From NCBI GenBank assembly GCA_907165275.2, contig OU015670.1, positions 6,103,501-6,167,500 on the forward strand: a DNA stretch of 64,000 nt. Direction: 5' to 3'. This document shows positions 33,029-42,746 of this stretch, piece after piece. Origin of the DNA: Zygaena filipendulae (Eukaryota; Arthropoda; Insecta; Lepidoptera; Zygaenidae). The stretch's first letter is position 1. Every line of letters begins with the position of its first letter. The notes beneath the pieces were generated by a model. It was not told the origin of the DNA. It searched no databases and saw only the letters and a program-made list of their open reading frames with translations. Both the position numbers and the translations under genes were made by a program.

Positions 33029-33348
33029 TAATGCTTACTGTTATACCTAAATGTTAATGTGGGTTTATTTCTCGGTTTGCTAAGCTTTTACGCCTTAACC
33101 ATTCAACCGATCTTCATAAATGCACACACCTTGTCAGGGGTAGGTAGGTACATAGAAGGACATCGTAGGATTTTTTGTCACGGAATACAGGCGAGAACGT
33201 CGAAATTAACGCGAGTGAAACCGCGGGGAAAAGTTAGTATTTTACAAATATAACACGTACCTACGTATATCTAACAAATTTAAACGTACCTACTAAAGAC
33301 TGCGAACTTTACATGAGGCGGAATTTCATTAGATGTTTCAGTGCGAGG

Positions 33349-33584
33349 CTCAGACCAAATAAAAACTAAAGACGGAACGCGTAAAACAAACAAGTGAAGT
33401 CAGGAAAAAGACACCACGCCGCCGTGCACGTACACAGAAACACGCACACACTTACAAGAAAAGACACCATAAATCCTAAGTAAACTTAGCAAATCCATAC
33501 ACTCTCCTAATCACCACATGCATACGGAACCGGCTTCACTTCGTTGTTCGAGATGTTCCGTCTTTAGTTTTTATTTGGTCTGAG
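33349..33584. mobile_element. MITE family with CTCAGACC ends, copy 1
   Basis: A 236-bp element with about 31-bp inverted ends (CTCAGACCAAATAAAAACTA...). A second copy in reverse orientation lies at 41739-41943, sharing the interior GGCTTCACTT and GTGTACGTG blocks. Confidence 0.85.
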
Positions 33585-36500
33585 GTGCAAGGATAGTGGG
33601 CACATCGATTGTCCTGATCTACTGGTCCAGGTTTCATTGTCCCCGCCCATGCGCTGTAAACGTCATACTTCTCTTTATAGAGTTCCATCACACTCGACGA
33701 ATTAGGATAAAAATACTGTACCTACTTACCACTACCGAGATTACTTACGTATACTTGTAGGTAATCCATTGAGATCGATGTTGTGATCGCCAATTTTCAG
33801 ACATACGGCCGCACTCCGAGTCGTAGGCACGACCACGAGTATGTATAAAAGTAGGTATATGATTACCTATTACAGAATTTTTTCATCTACCTAGGTACTA
33901 TCTCTTGCCTATAAATAGCTGCTCCAACGATTTTCATGAAATTTAGTACCTATGCAGGGGTTTCGGGGGCGAATAATCAATCGAGCTAGGTTTCATTTTT
34001 AGAATACGTCGTATTATCCGTGTTTTCAGGCAATGAAAAAATTTAAAAATGGGTGTTTGGTACTGCTTTTCTACTTAACAACAGATGGCGGGTACGAGCG
34101 AAGCTCGGTCGCCCAAACATTAACTATTTATTCTATGTAGGTTTACTGACTATTATACAATAAATGTAAGAAGTTAAATAATTTGGAAACTATTATACCT
34201 ACCTAGTTGTTTACGAAATTTTCTAAAATAAATAAGTGAATAATTATCTACTGTTTCTTGCCTATTTTCAAAATTTCTAGTATAATATTATTATGTACAG
34301 TTAACAATGACAGCTGTTGTTATCCGTGATAAAATCAAATAAAAATAAAAATATATAGGTAGGTCCTGCAGATGCCAGGACCCCAGAACGTATAAAGCGG
34401 CAAAATTCACTTTAACATAATTATTATCAATATAAAGACGTGTAGGTAACTCAAAGAAAACACAAATATTTTCTATACTAGCTGGTTCCCGTGTTTTCAC
34501 CCACAGAGTTCCCGTGGGGAACCCACGACCTACAATCCTTCTCTGTACCCCTCAAAACGTATGCAAAATTTCATAATGACCGATTGAGTAATTAAGGCGT
34601 AAAAGCGTAACAAACAAACAAATAAACTCACATTCGGTTTTTGTAATAGGACTAGCTGTTCCCCGCGGTTTCGCCCGCGTTCATATCGGAGTCCGGAGAT
34701 CCCGAGGGAATTATTATGTATACTTTTCTGTACCAGTGTCCAGTACCTACCTGCCCCTGACAACGTGTATGCAAAACTTCATGACGATCGGTTGAATCGT
34801 TTAGACGTGAAAGCATAACAAACATACAAACCCAACAACTATTTCTAGTCCTCATCATAACTCATGCTTTAAGGTAACTATATTCAGTGCCCTTGCATTC
34901 GAATTCCAAAGACGCAATGTAAATAAACAGTTCATGATATAAAAGCTATGTTAGCGGTGGACGGGGTAAGGTGAAACGACGTTCTAGGCGCCATTATAGC
35001 AAAAAGCGTCAAAAACCAAATGCGAAATAAAGTTTTGAGCAAAAAATAATTATATACTTAGGTAACTTAGGGCGCCTTTTGAGGGCTGTCCCGAATGAAA
35101 AATTAATTGAATTCAATAAAATAAATTACCTACCTACCTAAGCAAATTGTTGCAATCTCATTTCTAGCCTGCAATACCGCCGCACCGCAGCTGTTTATAG
35201 AACAAAAATAAATTTCTACAAAAATGGGACTTCTTTCTTTCCTATTTAAATTTAGGTACTACATAGTATAGTATTATATTATGTACGTTTCTGTAAACTC
35301 CGCAGTAACTAAGTAAATGTTTTTGTTTTGTTACATTTTTGTTACAAATTTACAGTAGATTAGTGGTATTTATTTCTCTAATTGAATTTTCTAATTGGTA
35401 ATTATAATAAATGTTTTAAATAAAAGTGTTACTGAGATAAAAATGTATGCTTGAATTTTAACAAGACGAAAGACCCTCTAAGTATCTCGAAAACGCTTGG
35501 AAGCATCAAGTTAAAATAAATATGAAATATACAACTTGTTAATAAATTCACTGAAAACCTGATACACCCTATTTAAAAAAATAAACAATATATGATTAAA
35601 AAATATATTATATGGCGAAAAAATGTATACTTTAAAAGTAATTCAACGTTAGTTTGGAGGTGACCTATCTACGAAATTCCAAGCGCTACGCCCGCGCCTA
35701 CCGGTTCGAATTTTTTTGCTCCGGTCGGCGTCCGCGCCAAATATTGTATTTTAAATAATTTAGACATGGACTTATAAAAATTGAAAAAATATAACCTATA
35801 TTAAAACCTCAGACGAAATAAATTTTTATTTCGTCTGAGATTAAAACATAGTGCGATCGATTCGCTTGTTGATTCTGAGCAAACTACTTTCTAATTTTCG
35901 GATGGAAATTTGAGACGGGTCAGTAAGGGCAGCTACCTTAAAGGTTGAAGCTATAGGTACGATTATGGTTTTAGGAGACCATCCCTTATTTTTTTAGTTA
36001 TTGCTATCGGCATTTACAGATTTTGAAAAAATATATATAAATTACAGTCAGTGAGAAATCAGCGATTTACCAAAAAAACTTTTATTAGTCCTGTTTCCGA
36101 CAAGGATTAAAAGGCTTTATGGGGCCAACTGGGGCCAAGTTAGGTTAGGGTATCAGAAATGTCAAAAATCGAAAAAAAAAAACGTTTCCCATACATTTAG
36201 TTAGGAATAGTTATTTGTGCAACAAGAGAGCAGTCGTTTTTTGCTGCGAGTGCTGATTTTGAATCCTGAGTGGCGAGGGATTCAAAGGCACGAGATGCAA
36301 AAAACTTTGCTCTCGTGTAACACATAACTTTTCACTTCAGCAGCGAGAACACTTTAGGAGATAATAGTTATTTACAGGTTAAATAATATCAGTTTTATTT
36401 GCAGTAAATACTTATTTTCGTTTAAATACAACAATAAGTAAAAAATTCAATAAATTACATTAAAAGACATAATTATCTTTTTGCAAAAATTTTTTAGTTA

Positions 36501-36690
36501 CTACAAATTTCCTTACGTGTTTGTCTTTGAGGTCGAATTCAAAATCGGAACCTCGAAATTGCTGGTCTCTGTCTCTCTCTCTTTCTAATGGCGGGAAAAA
36601 GATAGAGTATAAATGTTTCAAATGGTATGATTAACCCAAGGCTGAATAAGATATTCGCGGCTTTCTGAAAACAAAAATTAAAATAGTATA
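33585..36690. other. Gene-free repeat-rich stretch
   Basis: Contains a dispersed repeat at 33890-34120 ending GAGCGAAGCTCGGTCGCCC, a 57-bp block at 34174-34231 repeated at 40902-40958, two reverse Helitron-like copies (34478-34650 and 34653-34855), a perfect palindrome at 35808-35839 and a foldback repeat at 36225-36345. No gene was seen. Confidence 0.5.
35808..35839. repeat. Perfect 32-bp palindrome
   Basis: CTCAGACGAAATAAA and its inverse are separated by only two bases. The sequence resembles the CTCAGACC MITE ends joined together. Confidence 0.85.
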
Positions 36691-36696
36691 TTTCAT

Positions 36697-36817
36697 TACA
36701 AGTGCGGAAAGCCTGTCATTGCAAAGAGTTCTGACAAATGTCTACCCGAGCCGAGGCGCAGCCGAAGGTGAGGGTTGACAGTCGGAACTCTTTTCAATGA
36801 CGGTTCCGCACGTGTAC
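36697..36817. mobile_element. Foldback MITE
   Basis: Arms with GTGCGGAAAGCCTGTCATTG on the left and TTTTCAATGACGGTTCCGCA on the right pair over about 35 bp, around a GAGCCGAGGCGCAGCCGAAGG-like core. Confidence 0.6.
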
Positions 36818-37743
36818 TGAACAACTATTTTTAATACAGTTGCGAAAAAATTAAGCAATTTAATAAAATATCAAAAACACAACAAACTCAACTAAGTTCC
36901 AACTGTGATCAAGAGATGGCGCTAGTCGTATTAGTAATTCGAAACCTACGTTTCGCAATGCAAAGAGTGTGTCAAAGTCGTGTCGCCATTTTTGACAGTT
37001 GGCAAAGAGAACGCACGAGTTCGGGAAAGGTAAACAAAAAGCTCGAGTATGTAATAGCCCACATCCCGAACGCTAAACGTCCCTGCAATACGCCACTTTT
37101 TGAGCAACTGTATTAAAAAGTTACTTTTCACTTCAGTAGCTCAAACGTAGGTTTTGCTGCCTGAAATCAGTGAGCAAAATGCGATTTTGCTCACTGAGTA
37201 AGACAAAGTAACTACTCGCCACCACTTGGCACCTGTGCTAAACGATAAAAATAAGAAAAGAATTAATATGGATCAAAGAAGCACTGGCGCTACCTGTGGT
37301 CAAATTTTAACTTCTATGGTCTATGCCACAAAGAAGCTAGGCAAAACTGAACTTTATTCTCAGGCGGCATAGTTGCTTTTCTGCCACACAAGAGCTAAAC
37401 AAAGATTGATGGATTCACTTAGAACCTTGTCACTTTTAATGTTGAACAAAATTGCTTCTTCTCTACGCTTCTTGTAGGTAACCAATGTAGGGCCTAGATC
37501 ATGCCAGTAGCTCTTATTTTGAACCATTAATAGTAGTTTATGCAACTGTCATATAATGAACTCACACTCGTGTTTTAATACCCGTGTTATATGCAGTTGC
37601 ATACACTACTTTATCTTCACTAATGCAATTAATCAAACAACAAGAGTAAAAGCATTAAATTAAATTCACGCGTACGTGTATTGTCACAGTGATTTTGCCG
37701 CCATTAAAATCTAACCAATGAGAGCGCAACTGCGCGCATCAAT

Positions 37744-37791
37744 AAAACGCGACCAACCTGATTGGCCCTGCAATCAAGTTGGTCGCGTTTT
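37744..37791. repeat. 48-bp hairpin
   Basis: AAAACGCGACCAACCTGATTG pairs with CAATCAAGTTGGTCGCGTTTT around a 6-base loop (one mismatch). It is probably the centre of a foldback element. Confidence 0.75.
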
Positions 37792-39291
37792 AATGATGTT
37801 ATAATGAGATTTTACTATATCGATGTGGATATTATACCATCATGTGAAATTGCTTAAATTGAGTGTTTTGTTGTCTGCGCTATAACAGTAGTAATTATAA
37901 GTCAAGTATTGGAAACATAAGTGTAGATAAAATATTAAACTACTAAGTTCTGCAACTTCAGCTATATTTTAAAATAAAAATGTGTAGTAAGTAGATCAGA
38001 CAACCATACAATATTGTATTATCTATGACCATGAACCAGTGATGAACCATTAGCAATAATTAGCATAATATATTATCTTTATTTTATACTGGCTGTGCCC
38101 CGCGGTTACACCCGCGTGAGTTTAAAAATTCCCGCAGGAGCTCCAAAGCATTTACTTCTTAAACCTTCCCTGAACTTCCACAAATATTTCAAGATAAAAA
38201 TTCGCCAAATCGGTCCAGCCATTTTCGAATTTCAATTCATTTCCATATATAAGATTAGCGATTGTTTGTAGTGGTTAATAATGCTAATTTCAGTTATAAA
38301 AGAACTGCTATTTTTTGGAAAGAAGCGTACTATGTTTTGACACTATTTCGATGTGAACCCACAAACTACTTAGAGATACTACCGTATTGTGAACCCTTTT
38401 TTAACCGTTCTCAGTTCAACGCGTATGTTTTTTTTATGCTTGTTATCTGACTGTTAAGTTTAACTCTGTAGTCTTGTTGTCTTGTTCCTTAGTTTGTATT
38501 AATAAAAATCAGTATCGCTGAATGTATTATTTTGTTATCGATGTGTTTACTTCTTCTTTTTTTATGTGGCAACACGTATTATTGCTAGCACCGTAGACGG
38601 CTAGCACCGACCGTAGACTTTTAATGAATTACTCTAAAGTGCGTGCTAAGCAATCTGTGTATTACTATGCATAATGGTGAAGTGGAGCTGATGGTGAAGT
38701 AGCAGGAGAACTCTTCGACAAGTAACGTCCCTGCATCGGGAAACGCAATATTTTGTACAAGGTTATGAGCTGTTGACGTTAGGCTATTGTCACTTAGATA
38801 TACGGCAGTATCTCTAAGTAGTTTGTGACTTAGATAAATTATAAAAACAGCCCACTTAAAAGCGAAAAATAAACAAAATTTTAACAAAAAAATTAAACTG
38901 ACTTAAAAAATACAAAAATGCCCTACACTAAAAAGATAATAAAAACAATGTTTCGGAATGCGTCTCAGCAATGCATTTCGATGTAAATAACTTCAGAAGA
39001 AGGAATATACTACTGAATTGGCTGTATGGACTTAGCTTCCTTTGCCTTCCCCATTGGGGTTAATAAAAAAAAGAAAACTAACCTCTGATTTCTGAATAGT
39101 GAATAGCACACAAAAATTCACAAATTATTACGTATCTAGCCGGCTTCCTGATACAAATACATTAATATCATTGAACCGGATAGCATTCGAGTTTTATTTT
39201 TCCTGTATTAAAACCACGTAGTGATTTTGACATCTTTGTTAATATCGTGATAAAAGTACTAGATAATTTGAGGGCTCACACTGCCTAACGT
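37792..39291. other. Region upstream of POLR1E
   Basis: Holds a reverse Helitron-like copy at about 38090-38255 (GTGCCCCGCGGTTACACCCG), inverted copies of a repeat with AGTATCTCTAAGTAGTTTGT (38340-38400 and 38785-38845), and the dispersed repeat with GGCTGTATGGACTTAGCTTC at 38980-39062. No clear core promoter was identified. Confidence 0.5.
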
Positions 39292-39342
39292 TTGCATGAC
39301 GCACTAAGTTGTCTTAATGGTGCCACAATTCGATTTAAAACA

Positions 39343-40428
39343 ATGCCTCACTCAGACGAAGAAATGGAGAAGGGTGCTGTTTATCCCATGATGGTTGTAT
39401 TCGAGAACACCAGCAGCGTAGTGACACTGAAAGATTCGGAGATACCGTGCGCTGTTTATCAGAGTGAAGGAACTGGCAGAAAGCGAGTTGCAGCTTATCT
39501 TGATGAATTTCTGTGCAGTGGAAAAGAGAGACGAAGCGATTTGGAAAAAACTGTGTTCATCGCCCGGGATAGATTAACCGGAAAAGTGAAAATAATTGAG
39601 GCCGCCTGTGTAAAACTTAAACCTGAGCCCAAGGTAATTTCGGAAGATAAGGTGCAGCTGCTGGATAATAGTAGTTTAGAGGTCTGTAGGAAGTTTGGCT
39701 CTAAAAAACAAAAGAAACGAATGGAGACACAAATAAAACATAAAGTTAATGAAAGTGTTGTTGAGGTACAAATGATGAATGCCACTGGAACTGTCTCAGA
39801 AGACCAGCTGGATCTTTCTGCATATGTCAAAACAGACAGCGATGAATTTTATATACCACCTATTGATAGAGCAGCAGAAAAAGTCGAATATGTATATGAT
39901 ATAGATAAAATACTAACAGAAGAACAGTACGAGACAATTTATACAGAATTAGCAGACCACGATTATGCTAGTGATTTTAACCCATGGATTAAAAATCTAG
40001 TTGGATCAAGGAAACTTACACGCAAACAAACTGTATTAGCTGTATATGCAAATGAACTGATAAAACTGTTCTCTACATTGACAAAAGAAATAAATAAGAA
40101 AACATTTGTAGTGTGTCAATTATCGTCCACATTGAATGACATTATCCTTACCAACTTCACAACAACTGTCAATGGAAAACGCCATAGACCGACACCCTAC
40201 AAAGACAAAACACTGTGTCACGCTATCGTTTTTGGTCTGTTGATAAGTAATTTCAAATTTGAAATGGAAGACCTTTGTCATTGTACAAAGTTTATGCCTA
40301 ATACACTGTCTTTGAAGGCTAGAGTGACAGGAGCTACAATTGTATCAACAGGCAATAAGAAGATGGTGCAACTAAAGTTACCACTGAATACCAAGTCTTC
40401 ATTTAGAAGGAAGAGTGCCAAGTTTTAA
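39343..40428 (+). CDS. POLR1E: RNA polymerase I subunit A49 / PAF53
   Basis: Subunit of RNA polymerase I, which transcribes rRNA genes in the nucleolus. A49/PAF53 pairs with the A34.5-type subunit and supports initiation and elongation. The single uninterrupted ORF gives 361 aa. The N-terminal part (about 1-95) corresponds to the dimerisation half, with FIARDRLTGKVKIIEA. A Lys-rich linker follows, then the family landmark YIPPID and the C-terminal winged-helix region, ending in a basic tail (FRRKSAKF). I chose the ATG at 39343 because it has an A at -3 (AAACAATG) and fits the family N-terminus. The in-frame ATG at 39292 would add 17 residues but has a poor context. It is the only clear housekeeping gene here. 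Lack of introns is notable but nothing suggests a pseudogene. Confidence 0.88.
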   Translation: MPHSDEEMEKGAVYPMMVVFENTSSVVTLKDSEIPCAVYQSEGTGRKRVAAYLDEFLCSGKERRSDLEKTVFIARDRLTGKVKIIEAACVKLKPEPKVISEDKVQLLDNSSLEVCRKFGSKKQKKRMETQIKHKVNESVVEVQMMNATGTVSEDQLDLSAYVKTDSDEFYIPPIDRAAEKVEYVYDIDKILTEEQYETIYTELADHDYASDFNPWIKNLVGSRKLTRKQTVLAVYANELIKLFSTLTKEINKKTFVVCQLSSTLNDIILTNFTTTVNGKRHRPTPYKDKTLCHAIVFGLLISNFKFEMEDLCHCTKFMPNTLSLKARVTGATIVSTGNKKMVQLKLPLNTKSSFRRKSAKF

Positions 40429-40741
40429 ACTGTTAGGTACAAATACAAACACTGAAAAATTGCTGCAAAAAAATGCTGCATTTTATTAATATTGTACTAC
40501 ATAGATTTATCATTAGGCTTGGCAAGTCATGCCTGGCAATTGTTTAAAATGTTGTAAATATATTTTTATAAATGAATATACCTGTCTTATTTTTATCGTA
40601 TGTTTATATGTATATTGATATAATATTATTGTAAACAGTTTTTTGATATTACCCCTGTATTGACCCTACATACAGTATAAAAACAGTAACTTGCTCATAA
40701 TAATATAAAGAAGATACATAATTTGACTAGCTAACTTGTGT

Positions 40742-41134
40742 GTGAAAACTAGTCAAGTTGTGGTTGTATGCTCCTTTGAATATATTTCAGGATTATCTAC
40801 AGAACTTGACACCTATTTAGATATCAATTCTTTTGTCTGCGAAGTCGACAATAATACTGAACTTGGCTTCCACTTTCACATTTATGTTTTTGATGGGATT
40901 AAATAATTTGGAAACTATTATACCTACCTAGTTGTTTACGAAATTTTCTAAAATAGCTAAAGATAACTTGAATGTGAAAACTAGTCAAGTTGTATGCTCC
41001 TTTGAATATATTTCAGGATTATCTACAGAACTTGACAGAACTTGACAATTCTTTTGTCGGTGAAGTCGACAACTAAGCTTAAGCTTAATACTGAACTTGA
41101 CTTCCACTTTCACATTTATGTTTTTTATGGGATT
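40742..41134. repeat. Tandem duplication, two copies about 240 bp apart
   Basis: Copies at about 40742-40901 and 40984-41134 share GTATGCTCCTTTGAATATAT and CTTCCACTTTCACATTTATG blocks. Between them lies the 57-bp block that also occurs at 34174-34231. Confidence 0.85.
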
Positions 41135-41224
41135 GATTGTACGCGCGCTTATTAGGTGATTTCAAAAACATACGTTACAAAGGACGAAGATATTATGTAC
41201 CTACATAAAGTGTAAGTAGTTTTT

Positions 41225-41400
41225 CTACAAAGTACGAACGACGCGACGCGACATAAACCGTACGCAATTATATACAACACGACGATGTGATACTGTTATC
41301 GGGTATCGAAAGTAACGAGTAACGTAACGATACGATACGATATAACGAGTACGATTGTTAAAGTAACGAATACATACGGGTATTCTATTTTTCGTTACTT
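41225..41400. repeat. Degenerate TAACGA/ATACGA-type simple repeat
   Basis: Dense short repeats of ACGA, TAACGA and ATACGA without a fixed period. Open frames across it are low-complexity and not believable as genes. Confidence 0.5.
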
Positions 41401-41639
41401 TTACACCTCTGCGGCGAGCGGTGATCATGCTAAAGCATGTGGTCTAGGGGTACTTAACTTATTATGGCTAATGCTACTGCTCCACCAACGTGTTAACGCG
41501 TAAATTAGTGCGCTAATTTAGGCATTACGTAGATGTGGCCAACATTTTAACAAGTTAACTTACTAACATTACCATCAACGTTAACGTTGACGGTGATAAG
41601 ATTAAGCCAGCATTTAGGCTATGTTGGCGATGGCTTCAA

Positions 41640-42034
41640 TCCTTATTATTATAAATGCGAAATGCGAAAGTGAGTTTGTTTGTTACGCTTTCATGCGTAA
41701 AGGGCTCAACCGATCATCATGAAATTTTGATACACGTTCTCAGACCTAATAAAAACTAAAGACGAACGTCTCGAACAACGAAGTGAAGCCGGTTGGGTAT
41801 GCATGTGGTGCAATTAGGAAAGTGTATTTTTCTTGTAAGTGTGTACGTGTTTCTGTGTACACGTGAACGGCAGCGTGGTGTCTTTTTCCTGGCTTCACTT
41901 GTTTGTTCAACGCGTTCCGTCTTTAGTTTTTATTTGGTCTGAGGGCGTACTGAGAAGGACATAGGAAACTTTTTACCACGGAATTCTCTCAAGATCCTCG
42001 AAATTAACGCTGGTGAAATCGCGGGGAACAGCTA
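41640..42034 (+). mobile_element. Helitron-like element interrupted by a MITE
   Basis: The 5' half (from about 41640, TCCTTATTATTATAAATGCG) stops at TACACGTT and the 3' half resumes at 41944 with GGCGTACTGAGAAGGACATA, ending AACAGCTAG followed by T. The CTCAGACC MITE sits between. Confidence 0.8.
41739..41943. mobile_element. MITE family with CTCAGACC ends, copy 2
   Basis: A 205-bp reverse copy of the element at 33349-33584, inserted into the Helitron-like copy at 41640-42034. Confidence 0.85.
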
Positions 42035-42101
42035 GTATGTAATAATCCATCTAGATTTTAGATATTCAACAGTCGAGTCGTTAATATAGTGGTCACCTCT
42101 A

Positions 42102-42303
42102 ACTACATTATCGCCGAGTACAGACGATTATGCGCGAGTACGATAGTGTAGAGGGCATACTCGGCTGTACTCGCCGATCATCGTCTATGATCGCCTGCTT
42201 TTGCGCACGCATCAAAGGGAATCGCCTGTGGTTGCGTTGAGGTGTCCACATTATCGCCGATCATACGATCAACGATCATCGGCGACAATGTAGTGCAAGC
42301 TAA
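42102..42303. mobile_element. MITE with 16-bp inverted ends
   Basis: Left end ACTACATTATCGCCGA pairs with TCGGCGACAATGTAGT at the right, one mismatch. The inside contains several short inverted CGATCATCG motifs. Confidence 0.75.
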
Positions 42304-42673
42304 TTGGCCAATAAATGATGTGACCGGCTACACCAAGAATTGATATAGGTACATATAACCACTAGAGCATCTTTCTGGGCTAGGTTTATACTGCTAAGCG
42401 AATGTGCTGCGGCAGCAGTGCAGCGATGCGCCAAATAAAAATGGTCAATTATTATCACAGATATCACCATATTATTTTGTCCTCATAGTTTATCATCATG
42501 CCGACCATTTCATGAAATGGCCGACCACATCATGTATTGGCCAAGTATTAGATGTGGTCACGACACATAGATATAATTGAAGGAAAAAGGGGGGCTTTAG
42601 CCGAGACGAAATCCACATAGTTATTGTACAATAATATTTATAATTCATGGTTTAGGTAATTCTTGCTAAGCGT

Positions 42674-42679
42674 TTTATT
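42674..42679 (-). terminator. Candidate poly(A) signal of the 20-finger gene
   Basis: On the minus strand AATAAA occurs 70 bp beyond the stop codon of the gene ending at 42747. Confidence 0.45.
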
Positions 42680-42746
42680 TCTTCAAACATTGATCGGCGA
42701 TTATATTCTTAATATTTAAAAACATGCAATATTGTGATTTGAAGGA

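Noticed and set aside
41225..41428. Arg/Tyr-rich open frame on the minus strand
   Set aside because: Product of a degenerate ACGA-type simple repeat.
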